NCBI RefSeq assembly: GCF_001014615.2
Contig: NZ_LBCQ02000002.1
Span: forward strand, 248,001 to 312,000
Direction of reading: 5' to 3'
Source: Aquamicrobium sp. LC103
GTDB taxonomy: Bacteria > Pseudomonadota > Alphaproteobacteria > Rhizobiales > Rhizobiaceae
DNA: 64,000 nt
A program made the translations under genes and the position numbers. Of this stretch, positions 1 to 9,308 are shown piece after piece. The notes under the pieces were generated by a model. That model was not told the origin of the DNA. It saw only the letters and a program-made list of their open reading frames with translations, and made no database searches. The first letter of the stretch is position 1, and the number at the start of each line of letters is the position of its first letter.

Positions 1-128
1 GGTTCGATCGCTTGCGCCGGCGCCGTCCACGCCGCCAGGAGCGCAAAAAATGCGGCTATGATCAGCCAGCCGGATCGGGTCGTTACCGCCAATGCTTCAG
101 CCTCGTCTTGCGCTGGTCCGATGCTCAT
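1..128 (-). CDS. N-terminal fragment of a secreted protein (cut by window edge)
   Basis: An open frame starts at an ATG and runs off the left edge after about 42 codons. The fragment is a convincing export signal: a short polar start containing an Arg, a hydrophobic stretch (WLIIAAFFALLAAW), then an Ala-Pro-Ala-Gln-Ala region typical of signal peptidase I cleavage, followed by Ile-Glu. The ATG lies inside the end of the GNAT gene, overlapping it by 32 bases, so the two would be co-transcribed as the tail of the thrC-M16-GNAT run. No strong ribosome site precedes it, which fits coupling to the upstream gene. The mature protein is outside the window and I cannot name a function. Confidence 0.6.
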   Translation of the reverse strand, partial: MSIGPAQDEAEALAVTTRSGWLIIAAFFALLAAWTAPAQAIE

Positions 129-690
129 CGGCAATCAGGGCGTAGAGAAAGTGATTCTGCCAGATACCGTTGATCCGCAGATAGGAACGCAGAAGTCCTT
201 CGCGCCGGAATCCGGCTTTTTCAAGCACACGTATGGACCGTGCATTGTCGGGGATACAGGCTGCCTCCACCCGGTGCAACCTCAAGGTATTGAAAGCGTA
301 GTCGAGCAGGGCGGCGATCGCATCCTGCATGTAGCCCTGTCCGGCATAGCGCTCGCCCATCCAGTAGCCGATCTGCGCCGATTGCGAGACGCCGTGACGG
401 ATGTTGCCGATGGTTATGCCGCCGATCAGCCTGTTTTTCTCGAGTTCGAAGATCAGGAACGCGATGGCGGTGCCGCGTGCGTATTCCTCACGATAGCGAT
501 GGACCCGATGCCGCCAGGCGGAGCGTTCGAGCTCGTCGGGTGACCAGCGAGGCTCCCATGGCTCCAGAAACGCCCGGCTTTCGCCGCGCAGCGTCGCCCA
601 TTCATGGTAGTCGGAGAATTCCGGCAGGCGCAACAGCGCTCGCCGGCCCTTGATCTGAAACTGCGGCCTGCGGAGGAAGGGCAGGGCCAT
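97..690 (-). CDS. GNAT family N-acetyltransferase, RimJ/RimL type
   Basis: This 197-residue protein has the layout of the RimJ/RimL branch of GNAT acetyltransferases, which move an acetyl group from acetyl-CoA to an amine such as a protein N-terminus. The acetyl-CoA pyrophosphate loop is visible at residues 114-119 (R-Y-A-G-Q-G), preceded by the strand reading IGYWMGE. The family's C-terminal signature follows: an Asn-Ala-Arg-Ser segment near 149-152 and VLEKAGF near 155-161. The substrate cannot be read from sequence. It starts 19 bases after the M16 peptidase stop and so probably shares its transcript. Family assignment is firm; a RimJ name would be a guess. Confidence 0.9.
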   Translation of the reverse strand: MALPFLRRPQFQIKGRRALLRLPEFSDYHEWATLRGESRAFLEPWEPRWSPDELERSAWRHRVHRYREEYARGTAIAFLIFELEKNRLIGGITIGNIRHGVSQSAQIGYWMGERYAGQGYMQDAIAALLDYAFNTLRLHRVEAACIPDNARSIRVLEKAGFRREGLLRSYLRINGIWQNHFLYALIADEHRTSARRG

Positions 691-709
691 CTTGCCGCTC
701 TCGAATGCT

Positions 710-2002
710 TCAGACGGCCAGCTTGCGGGCGCCTGGAAGGTCGCCCGTCAGCGTATCGCCGATCGCCTGGAAGGGCGGAAGCGCGCCGATCGGGCCCACG
801 GCTGCGAGCGTCGGCTTTGTCGAGAACAATCGCGAGGAGAGGTCCGTCAGCCGTTCCACCGTGAGCTTCGACAGACGGTCGACCAGCTCTTCCGTGCCGA
901 TCGGACGGCCGAAGAGCAGGAGCTGCCTGGCGATTTGGGAGGCACGGCTCGCCGCGCTTTCGTGCGACATCATCAGGCCGGCACGGTATTGCGCGCGGGC
1001 GCGGTTGAGCTCTTCCTGGCTGATGCTCTCGCCGGCGCGCTGCAGTTCCTGGACGATCACCGGCACCAGTCCGGCGATGTCTTCCTTGCCCGTCGCCGCG
1101 TGGACGCCGAATATCCCGGTGTCCGAAAAACCCCAATGGAAAGCATAGACCGAATAGCAGAGGCCGCGCTTTTCGCGGACTTCCTGGAAGAGACGCGACG
1201 ACATTCCGCCGCCGAGGATCATGGACAGGACCTGCGAGGCATAGAAGTCGCGTACGTGATAGGCGCGGCCCTCGAAGCCGAGCACGATCTGCGCGTCCAT
1301 GAGGTCGCGCTGCTCGCGATAGTCGCCGCCGACATAGTTGGCATAAGGCGGCGGCACGCTCTCGGCCCTGGCGCGGAACTGGCCGAGACGCTTCTCGACC
1401 TCGCGCACGAAATCGTCATGGTTCACGCCGCCGGCGGCGACCACCACCATGCGGTCGGCTGCGTACTGGCGTTGCATGAACGTGTGCAATTGCTCGGAGG
1501 TGAAGGAACGGACCGTCTCCGGTGTTCCGAGGATGGAGCGTCCGAGGGTCTGGTGCCGGAATGCGGTCTCGGTGAAACGGTCGAAGACGATGTCGTCCGG
1601 AGTGTCGTGAGCAGCGCCGATTTCCTGAAGGATGACGTGTTTTTCGCGCTGCAGTTCGTCCGGGTCGAATTGGGAGTCGGTCAGTATGTCGGCGAGGATG
1701 TCTATGGCGAGCGGAACGTCGTCTTTCAGGACGCGGGCGTAGAAGGACGTGGTCTCCACGCTGGTTGCCGCATTGATCTCCCCGCCCACATCCTCGATCT
1801 CCGAGGCGATCTTCCAGGCACTGCGCCGCCCGGTTCCCTTGAAGGCCATATGCTCCAAGAGATGGGCCATGCCGTGCTCGTCGTCACGCTCGTCCCGAGA
1901 TCCGGATTTCACCCAGACGCCGAGAGCGACGGATTCGATGTGGGGAAGGGTTTCGGTGGCGACTGTCAGGCCGTTCGACAGACGGCTTACCTCAACACCC
2001 AT
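710..2002 (-). CDS. M16 family zinc metallopeptidase (processing-peptidase-like)
   Basis: A 430-residue insulinase/M16 peptidase of the size seen in mitochondrial processing peptidase beta-like bacterial enzymes. The inverted zinc motif HxxEH is intact at residues 47-51 (H-L-L-E-H), so the protein is likely an active zinc protease and not an inactive partner subunit. No signal peptide is visible, so it probably acts in the cytoplasm or on peptides there. It starts six bases after the thrC stop with a GGGAG site inside the end of thrC. This thrC-M16-GNAT order is common in rhizobia as I recall it. The substrate is unknown. Confidence 0.93.
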   Translation of the reverse strand: MGVEVSRLSNGLTVATETLPHIESVALGVWVKSGSRDERDDEHGMAHLLEHMAFKGTGRRSAWKIASEIEDVGGEINAATSVETTSFYARVLKDDVPLAIDILADILTDSQFDPDELQREKHVILQEIGAAHDTPDDIVFDRFTETAFRHQTLGRSILGTPETVRSFTSEQLHTFMQRQYAADRMVVVAAGGVNHDDFVREVEKRLGQFRARAESVPPPYANYVGGDYREQRDLMDAQIVLGFEGRAYHVRDFYASQVLSMILGGGMSSRLFQEVREKRGLCYSVYAFHWGFSDTGIFGVHAATGKEDIAGLVPVIVQELQRAGESISQEELNRARAQYRAGLMMSHESAASRASQIARQLLLFGRPIGTEELVDRLSKLTVERLTDLSSRLFSTKPTLAAVGPIGALPPFQAIGDTLTGDLPGARKLAV

Positions 2003-2008
2003 ATAGGC

Positions 2009-3421
2009 TCAACTCCCTGCACTCTGTTGGGTCGCCCTGGTGAGACGGCCGATGTGATCTTCCAACATTTTCGGGTCGGATGGAAGCACCGTAAATCTCT
2101 CCGGCCTTTCCATCAAATCTCCGAGCCATGTGGGCAGTGCCGGCTCGGTTCCGCAGGCGGCCTTCACCGCTGCCGGGAATTTCGCCGGATGCGCCGTCGC
2201 GAGCACGATCATCGGTGTTTCGGATTTGCCGCGCCTGCGCGCGACATGAGTCGCCGTCGCGGTATGGGGATCGAGGAGATAGCCGGTTCCGGCTAGCACC
2301 GCGCGGATCGTCTCGGCGGTCTCTTCCATAGAGGAGCGGCCCGCGTCGAATTCCTCGCGGATGACGGCCAGCGTATTTTGCTCGATGGTGAAGGCGCCGG
2401 ACTGCTTGAGGCTGTCCATGTAACGCCGCACGGCGATGGCATCGCGGCCCGCCGCCTCGAAGAGCAGCCGCTCGAAATTGGACGAGATCTGGATGTCCAT
2501 CGAGGGCGAGGTGGTGGCGACGACGCCGCGCGTCTCGTATTCGCCGGACGCGAGCGTGCGGGCCAGAATGTCGTTGTCGTTCGTCGCGATCACCAGGCGC
2601 TCGATCGGAAGGCCCATGCGCTTTGCCGCGTAGCCCGCGAAGATGTCGCCGAAATTGCCGGTCGGAACGGTGAAGGAAACCTTCCGATCCGGCGCGCCCA
2701 GCGACATCGCCGACGAAAAATAGTAGACGATCTGGGCCATGATCCGCGCCCAATTGATCGAGTTGACGCCGGAAAGCGATACGCGGTCGCGGAAGGCATG
2801 GTTGTTGAACATGCTTTTCACCAGCGACTGGCAATCGTCGAAATTCCCCTCGATGGCGAGCGCATGGACGTTTGCCGCCGTCGAGGTTGTCATCTGCCGT
2901 TGCTGCACCGGCGAGACCTTGCCGTGCGGGAAGAGAATGAAGATGTCTGTACGCTCGCGCCCGGCGAACGCGTCGACCGCCGCGCCGCCCGTGTCGCCGG
3001 AGGTGGCGCCCGCTATCGTCGCGCGCTCGCCGCGCTCGGCGAGCACATGGTCCATCAACCGTGCCAGCAATTGCATGGCGACGTCCTTGAAGGCGAGCGT
3101 CGGGCCGTGGAAAAGCTCCAGCGTGAACTCGTTCGCTCCGGTCTGCACGATGGGACAGACAGCGTCGTGGCGGAAGGTGGCGTAGGCCTCGCGCACGATG
3201 GCGGCGAAGGTCTTTTCATCGATCTCGCCGCCGAGGAAGGGCGTCAGCAGGCGGATGGCGAGGTCGGGATAGGACAGGCCGCGCATGGCACGGATCTCTT
3301 CCGGGGTGAAGCTTGGCCATTCCTTCGGAACGTAGAGACCGCCGTCGCGTGCAAGCCCGGCGAGCAACGCATCGCAGAAGCCGAGATCGGGCGCATTTCC
3401 CCTGGTGCTTATGTAACGCAT
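2009..3421 (-). CDS. thrC: Threonine synthase
   Basis: Threonine synthase converts O-phosphohomoserine to threonine with pyridoxal phosphate, the last step of threonine synthesis. The protein is about 470 residues, normal for the long bacterial/fungal-type subfamily, and opens with the family start MRYISTRG. The PLP lysine lies at residue 112 in HGPTLAFKD. The GATSGDTGGAA phosphate-binding loop and the VPTGNFGDIFAGY segment are also clear. The frame stays open upstream for 17 codons, but the ATG at 3421 begins the conserved N-terminus and is preferred. First gene of the leftward run with the M16 peptidase and GNAT genes. Confidence 0.96.
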   Translation of the reverse strand: MRYISTRGNAPDLGFCDALLAGLARDGGLYVPKEWPSFTPEEIRAMRGLSYPDLAIRLLTPFLGGEIDEKTFAAIVREAYATFRHDAVCPIVQTGANEFTLELFHGPTLAFKDVAMQLLARLMDHVLAERGERATIAGATSGDTGGAAVDAFAGRERTDIFILFPHGKVSPVQQRQMTTSTAANVHALAIEGNFDDCQSLVKSMFNNHAFRDRVSLSGVNSINWARIMAQIVYYFSSAMSLGAPDRKVSFTVPTGNFGDIFAGYAAKRMGLPIERLVIATNDNDILARTLASGEYETRGVVATTSPSMDIQISSNFERLLFEAAGRDAIAVRRYMDSLKQSGAFTIEQNTLAVIREEFDAGRSSMEETAETIRAVLAGTGYLLDPHTATATHVARRRGKSETPMIVLATAHPAKFPAAVKAACGTEPALPTWLGDLMERPERFTVLPSDPKMLEDHIGRLTRATQQSAGS

Positions 3422-3540
3422 GTTTACCTGTCCGTGGCGGCGGCTGACGAGAAAGCCGTCGAAAAAGCGCAATCCGTCGGTCGCAATTTCATTGCGCGGT
3501 TGATATAGAACAGCAGCTTTGCTTGAGGGAAGTGCAGTTT

Positions 3541-4110
3541 ATGGCTTTTTGGACCGACGATCTCAGGAAAATCGCTGGAGTTGCCGCGGCCGGCTTGATG
3601 CTTGCGACCGCCGGCTGCCAGTCCGGAAACGTGTTGGGAATTGGCGGCGACGCGACGCAGACCGCGGCGAGCGACGAGCGCATAACCGTCGAGGAGCTGC
3701 GCGCCTACTGCCCGGCGACCGGCTTGCGCGAGGGCATGTCCTTCCACCGCTCCTATCAGGGCAACGCGGAGGGCGACGCGTCGAAGCTGATCTACCAGGC
3801 GACGATCACCGACATCACTCGAAGCTGCACTTATGAAGGCAACACGTTGCGGATGAACGTTGCCATCGCGGGCCGGATCATTCCGGGACCGGTGGGGAAA
3901 GCCGGCACGATACGCCTGCCGATCAGGGTTGTGGCGGCGAGGACCGGAGAGGTGCTCTACTCGCAGACTCATAATTTCGAGGTCAACGTCGCCGACACCG
4001 TCGGCGCGACCCAGTTCGTATTCAACGACGCCAACGTCACCTTCCCGATGCCGTCCCGCCCGAACGTCCAGGTGTTCGGCGGGTTCGACAAGGGCGACGA
4101 CAGCTTCTGA
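3541..4110 (+). CDS. Small predicted lipoprotein, unknown function
   Basis: A 189-residue protein with a lipoprotein signal: a short charged N-terminus (Lys, Arg), a hydrophobic stretch and a lipobox ending LATAGC with Cys at residue 26. It should therefore be lipid-anchored in the envelope. The mature part looks like an all-beta domain with no motif I recognise. The ATG at 3541 is chosen because GAGGGA sits 10 bases upstream; the TTG six codons earlier would place that site inside the gene. It diverges from thrC and converges on the HAD gene, with two bases between stops. Function unknown. Confidence 0.8.
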   Translation: MAFWTDDLRKIAGVAAAGLMLATAGCQSGNVLGIGGDATQTAASDERITVEELRAYCPATGLREGMSFHRSYQGNAEGDASKLIYQATITDITRSCTYEGNTLRMNVAIAGRIIPGPVGKAGTIRLPIRVVAARTGEVLYSQTHNFEVNVADTVGATQFVFNDANVTFPMPSRPNVQVFGGFDKGDDSF

Positions 4111-4112
4111 GC

Positions 4113-4802
4113 TCACGCGTCCTCGGACCATTCCGCGAGCGCCGAGAGAACGCCGTCCAGATCGGCCATGCGCCGGATAACCGTCTCGGCGCCGGCCTCG
4201 GTCAGCGCATCGGCGTGGCCCGGATGGGTGTGCGACCCACCGGTGAAGCCGATCACCCGCATGCCCGCGGCCTTGGCTCCCGCAATGCCGTGGATCGAGT
4301 CCTCGACGACGAATGTTTTGCGCGGATCGGCGCCGAACTGCTCGGCGGCGTAGAGGAACACGTCCGGCGCGGGCTTCGGCTTCTTCGTCGGCGTCTCGAG
4401 CGAAGAGTAGATGTGACCTTGGAAGAAGGGCAGGAGCCGCGTGCGCTCGAGCATCGCGTTGAGGCGTTCCGTCCTCGAATTGGAGCAGATGCAGCGCTTG
4501 GTCCTGATCGCCGCCACCGCCTCGTGCACGCCGTCGATCGCACGCACCTCGGCGCGAAGCCGCCGGTCGACCAGTTCCTCCACCTCCTCGATCATCGTCG
4601 CCTGGAAGAGCAATTGGCTCTCCTTCTCGATGCGGAGCATGATGTCCTTGAAGGTGAGGCCCGCATAGGCGCGTGCCAGCTCTTCGGCATCGATCGGAAA
4701 GCCGGCCGCCGTCAGCATTTCCGATTCGACGCGTGCCGCCACGATTTCCGAATCGACCAGAACCCCGTCGCAGTCGAATATGACAAGATCGGTCCCTGAC
4801 AT
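4113..4802 (-). CDS. HAD-family phosphatase, beta-phosphoglucomutase/GPH-like
   Basis: A 229-residue HAD hydrolase with a helical cap. Motif I is FDCDGVLVDSE at residues 8-18, supplying the nucleophile and acid/base Asp pair. Later come the Ser motif region, KPKPAPDVF with the conserved Lys, and motif IV VVEDSIHGI with acidic residues. This pattern fits the phosphoglycolate phosphatase/beta-phosphoglucomutase branch, acting on small phosphorylated metabolites in the cytoplasm; the substrate is not readable. The ATG at 4802 has GGAG four bases upstream and begins directly before motif I, so the longer upstream frame was discarded. It diverges from ccrM across 174 bases. Confidence 0.9.
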   Translation of the reverse strand: MSGTDLVIFDCDGVLVDSEIVAARVESEMLTAAGFPIDAEELARAYAGLTFKDIMLRIEKESQLLFQATMIEEVEELVDRRLRAEVRAIDGVHEAVAAIRTKRCICSNSRTERLNAMLERTRLLPFFQGHIYSSLETPTKKPKPAPDVFLYAAEQFGADPRKTFVVEDSIHGIAGAKAAGMRVIGFTGGSHTHPGHADALTEAGAETVIRRMADLDGVLSALAEWSEDA

Positions 4803-4916
4803 GATGCTCCAATCGTTTTGGTGAGGAGTGAAACGGCGAAGGCCGTGGGCGCTGGAAGCCGGCGGCATACAACATCGCCATCCGAACGGCAAATCACGCG
4901 ATATGTTTCACCAAAT

Positions 4917-6110
<1,194 letters not shown>

Positions 6111-6138
6111 AGCCTTACCCGATCGGCCGGCTCTCCAG

Positions 6139-6750
6139 TCACGGTCTGATCCCGAAACGCTCGAGGTCCGCCTCGAGCGTTTCCGCGTTCTGGAACAGCA
6201 CCGAACGCCAGCCCGCTTCCCTGGCTCCGTCGACGTTCTTCGCGCTGTCGTCGATGAAGAGCGTCGCCTCGGGCCGCAGGCCGAACGTCTCGGCATGCAG
6301 TTCGTAGATGCGCCGGTCCGGCTTGATGAGCCTGACGTCGCCGGAAACGGTCACGCCGCGCGGGCGCTGGAGAAAGGCGTAGCGCTCGCGAGCCTCGACG
6401 AACGTGTCCGACGCGAAATTCGTCAGCATGGTGACGTCGTGGCCGGCATCTATCAACCGCTCCAGGATGACGACCGAACCGTCATAGGCGTGCGGCACCA
6501 TCTCGTGCCAGTTGCGCCGGAAGGCGCGGATGTTCTCCGCTTCGTCGGGATGGTTCTCGATCAGCAGCGCTTCCGCCTCCTCCCATGAGCGACCCCGGTC
6601 CTGCTCGACGTTCCAGTCAGGGGTGCAGACGCTGTCGAGGAACCATCTGCGGCGATCCTCCTCGGGAATGATGCGCCGGAAGGGCAGTTCCGGATCGTAG
6701 TGGATCAGCACCCTGCCGATATCGAACACGATGTGGCGGATTTCGCTCAT
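6139..6750 (-). CDS. HAD-family hydrolase, YihX-like
   Basis: A 203-residue HAD hydrolase. Motif I is FDIGRVL at residues 9-15, motif II-like Thr/Ser lies in MLTNFAS, the conserved Lys is in RLIKPDRRIYE, and the acidic motif is FIDDSAKNV. The form FDIGxVL is typical of YihX-like sugar-phosphate phosphatases and of haloacid-dehalogenase-like relatives. AGGAGG stands six bases before its ATG, and the ATG overlaps the mutY stop by four bases (ATGA), so translation is probably coupled to mutY. Substrate unknown; a nucleotide or sugar phosphate is likely. Confidence 0.9.
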   Translation of the reverse strand: MSEIRHIVFDIGRVLIHYDPELPFRRIIPEEDRRRWFLDSVCTPDWNVEQDRGRSWEEAEALLIENHPDEAENIRAFRRNWHEMVPHAYDGSVVILERLIDAGHDVTMLTNFASDTFVEARERYAFLQRPRGVTVSGDVRLIKPDRRIYELHAETFGLRPEATLFIDDSAKNVDGAREAGWRSVLFQNAETLEADLERFGIRP

Positions 6751-7877
6751 TTGGCCTCCTGTCGCTTTGCGCTGCGCCTGGTCGCGCCGGGTATCGCGGC
6801 TTCGAGTGCTTTTTTCATGACGGTCGGCAACGCCTCGCCGTTGATTTCGGCGGAAGGTGACCACCAATGGCCTGCCGGCGCTTCGGCCGCGATCTCGTCG
6901 GCGCGAAAGACTTCCAGTTCCAGCGCGAAATGGGTGAAGACATGCGAAATGCGCCCTGCATGCCTCCATTCCGCGGGGAAGGGGGCTCCTTCGATGCCGG
7001 TGTGGCCGTCGCGACGCGAGTCCCATTGCGTCGTCGGCACCTCGGCCATGCCGCCAAGCAGTCCGGTTTCGGCGCGCTTGCGCAAAAGCACCGCGCCTTC
7101 GCCGTTGATCGCGACGAAGGCCGCGCCGCGCCGCAGCGGCTTTTCGGGCTTCGGCGCCTTCACGGGGTAGAGTTCCGGATCGCCAATGCGTATCGCGCGG
7201 CAGGGCTCGCGCACCGGGCAGAGTATGCATTTCGGTCGTTTCGGCGAGCAGATCCTGGCGCCGAGATCCATCATCGCCTGCGCGAAATCACCGGGTCGGT
7301 CCGGGGGGAGGATCGCTTCGACGAGCGCCCTGATTTGCGCTTTGGCCTGCGGCAGCGGCGTGGAGACCGCTTCCAGCCGCGTCGCGACGCGCTCGACATT
7401 GCCGTCGACGACCGGCGCCGGGCGACCGAAGGCGATGGCGGCGATCGCGGCAGCGGTGTAGGGCCCGATGCCGGGCAGCTTCTCCAGGTCACTGGCCTTC
7501 GAGGGAAAGGCGCCGCCGAACTCGAAGGCGATCTTTTCCGCGCATTTTTTCAGGTTGCGTGCCCGCGAATAATAGCCGAGCCCGGCCCATGCTTTCATCA
7601 CATCGTCGGGGTCGGAGTGGGCCAGCGCGTCGACGGTGGGCCATTTTTCGACGAAGCGGGCGAAATAGGACTTCACCGCCTCCACGGTCGTCTGCTGCAG
7701 CATGATTTCCGAAAGCCAGACGCGGTAGGGATCGGGGCGGACGCCGGCCCTCAGCGCCCGTGGCGAAACGCGCCACGGCAGTTCCCGATGATGGGCGTCG
7801 TACCAGTCGAGCAATGCAGCGGCGATCGGGTGGCGCTGTAACTTGCGCTGGTTGCTGCTATGCTGTGCCAAATCCAT
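6747..7877 (-). CDS. mutY: A/G-specific adenine DNA glycosylase
   Basis: MutY removes adenine mispaired with 8-oxoguanine and so prevents G:C to T:A changes. From the ATG at 7877 the catalytic Glu is residue 66 (QQTTVE), the helix-hairpin-helix is LPGIGPY, and the catalytic Asp is 158 in VVDGN. The 4Fe-4S cluster ligands are Cys 210, 217, 220 and 226 (C-x6-C-x2-C-x5-C). A C-terminal Nudix-like domain, which recognises the oxidised guanine, fills the rest. A GTG at 7910 would add 11 residues and leave only 20 bases to the divergent gene; neither start has a strong ribosome site, so the N-terminus is uncertain. Confidence 0.95.
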   Translation of the reverse strand: MDLAQHSSNQRKLQRHPIAAALLDWYDAHHRELPWRVSPRALRAGVRPDPYRVWLSEIMLQQTTVEAVKSYFARFVEKWPTVDALAHSDPDDVMKAWAGLGYYSRARNLKKCAEKIAFEFGGAFPSKASDLEKLPGIGPYTAAAIAAIAFGRPAPVVDGNVERVATRLEAVSTPLPQAKAQIRALVEAILPPDRPGDFAQAMMDLGARICSPKRPKCILCPVREPCRAIRIGDPELYPVKAPKPEKPLRRGAAFVAINGEGAVLLRKRAETGLLGGMAEVPTTQWDSRRDGHTGIEGAPFPAEWRHAGRISHVFTHFALELEVFRADEIAAEAPAGHWWSPSAEINGEALPTVMKKALEAAIPGATRRSAKRQEAK

Positions 7878-7930
7878 CGACCAAACCGAATCGTATCCCG
7901 CGCGGCTCACGGGAATAGGGAAGACCGCTC

Positions 7931-8425
7931 ATGGCAGGAAAATGGAAGGGCGGCAATGCGGTGCCGGTCAGCGACCTGGCGAACGAGATACTCGATCCGG
8001 TGCTGAGGAAGCGCGCCGGCATATCGGTCGGGCTGGTGCAGTCCTGGGAGGAGATCGTCGGCGAAAGGCTCGCGGCAAGCTCGCGGCCCGAAAAGATCGC
8101 CTGGCCACGCCGGCTGCACGAGGACGACCCGTTCGAGCCCGCGACGCTGGTGATCGCCTGCGAGGGGCTGGCGGCGCTGCACCTCCAGCACGAGACCGGG
8201 GAGATCATCTCGCGGGTGAACGGCTTTCTGGGCTTTGGCGCCGTCGGCCGCGTCAAGATCGTCCAGAAACCGGTAGCCGCCGCGCAGCGCAAGAAGCCGC
8301 GGATGCGGGCGCTTTCGGATATCGAGAAAACCAAGCTCAAGGGGCTTGTCCAGGAAATAGAGGACGAGGGGCTGCGGCAGTCATTGGAAAGGCTCGGCCA
8401 GTCGGTTTTGGGCGAACGGCGCTGA
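7931..8425 (+). CDS. DciA-like DUF721 protein (replicative helicase loader family)
   Basis: A 164-residue protein of the DUF721 family. Members of this family in many bacteria are DciA proteins that help load the replicative helicase DnaB. The N-terminal 100 residues carry the DUF721 features: a Trp in the QSWEEIVGE segment, and a strand with Ala-Cys-Glu-Gly then a Leu-rich region resembling the KH-like fold. The C-terminal part is charged and helical. It is divergent from mutY and upstream of the dsbA-smc pair, an order I associate with rhizobial chromosomes. Family assignment is good; the helicase-loader role is transferred from other bacteria. Confidence 0.8.
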   Translation: MAGKWKGGNAVPVSDLANEILDPVLRKRAGISVGLVQSWEEIVGERLAASSRPEKIAWPRRLHEDDPFEPATLVIACEGLAALHLQHETGEIISRVNGFLGFGAVGRVKIVQKPVAAAQRKKPRMRALSDIEKTKLKGLVQEIEDEGLRQSLERLGQSVLGERR

Positions 8426-8558
8426 TTAGCACTCCAAATCTCGTTTTCGTGAACGCTGTGTTTCCGTCAGGTGATTGGAATGGGGACAGATTTGCCTTAA
8501 TTCGCCTCCAACACTCGCTTTTTGGCGGCCTGACGCTGCACTATTCAAAAGGAAACAG

Positions 8559-9251
8559 GTGATTCGCATGATCCGCACTATTACGCGCAGGAATGTTCTT
8601 ACGTCGCTCGTCGCGCTTCCGGCGATGACTGCGCTTCTGTCGGCATGCAGCGACAGTGGAGCCCAGGACGCCGGCAAGTCGTCGGCCGCCGCGCCCTCGC
8701 CCGCGGGCACCGTCGACATGGCGAAGCTGCTCGAGGCGGGCGCCCTGCCGGACCAGGTTCTCGGCGAGGCCGATGCGCCGGTCACAATCGTCGAATATGC
8801 CTCGATGACCTGCGGCCATTGCGCCAGCTTCCACAAGAACACGCTGCCGACGATCAAGGAAAAATACATCGATACCGGCAAGGCGCGGCTGATCCTGCGC
8901 GAGTTCCCGTTCGATCCGCGCGCCGAGGCCGGCTTCATGCTGGCGCGCTGCGCAGAGGACAAGTATTTCGCCATGACCGACGTGCTTTTCGACCAGCAGC
9001 AGAATTGGGCGCCCGTCGAGGATGCGCGCACCGCGCTGCTGCAGATCGCACGGCTGGCCGGTTTTTCACAGGAGTCCTTCGAGGCCTGCTTGACGAACCA
9101 GAAGCTTCTGGACGATGTGAGGGCGGTAAGAACCCGGGGAGCCAATGAATTCGGTGTGGACGCCACGCCGACATTCTTCATCAACGGCAATAAATATGCG
9201 GGGGCTTTGTCGGTTGACGAGATGTCGGCCATCATCGACAGCATGCTCTGA
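8559..9251 (+). CDS. DsbA-family thiol:disulfide protein, predicted lipoprotein
   Basis: A thioredoxin-fold protein of the DsbA/DsbG type. Counting from the internal ATG at 8568, the redox motif CGHC is at residues 82-85 and the cis-proline segment is DATPTFFING. The N-terminus has a twin-arginine-like TRRNVL stretch, then a hydrophobic run ending in a lipobox (LLSAC, Cys 27), so it should be an exported, lipid-anchored oxidoreductase or isomerase in the periplasm. The GTG at 8559 is preferred because AAAAGGAAA lies about five bases upstream; the ATG at 8568 would be 14 bases from that site. It precedes smc by 57 bases and may share its promoter. Confidence 0.9.
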   Translation: MIRMIRTITRRNVLTSLVALPAMTALLSACSDSGAQDAGKSSAAAPSPAGTVDMAKLLEAGALPDQVLGEADAPVTIVEYASMTCGHCASFHKNTLPTIKEKYIDTGKARLILREFPFDPRAEAGFMLARCAEDKYFAMTDVLFDQQQNWAPVEDARTALLQIARLAGFSQESFEACLTNQKLLDDVRAVRTRGANEFGVDATPTFFINGNKYAGALSVDEMSAIIDSML

Positions 9252-9308
9252 CGCCCTTCGAGCGAAGCGGCGGAGCCTTCGCGCGTCCGGCAGCGCCGGT
9301 GACGCGCG

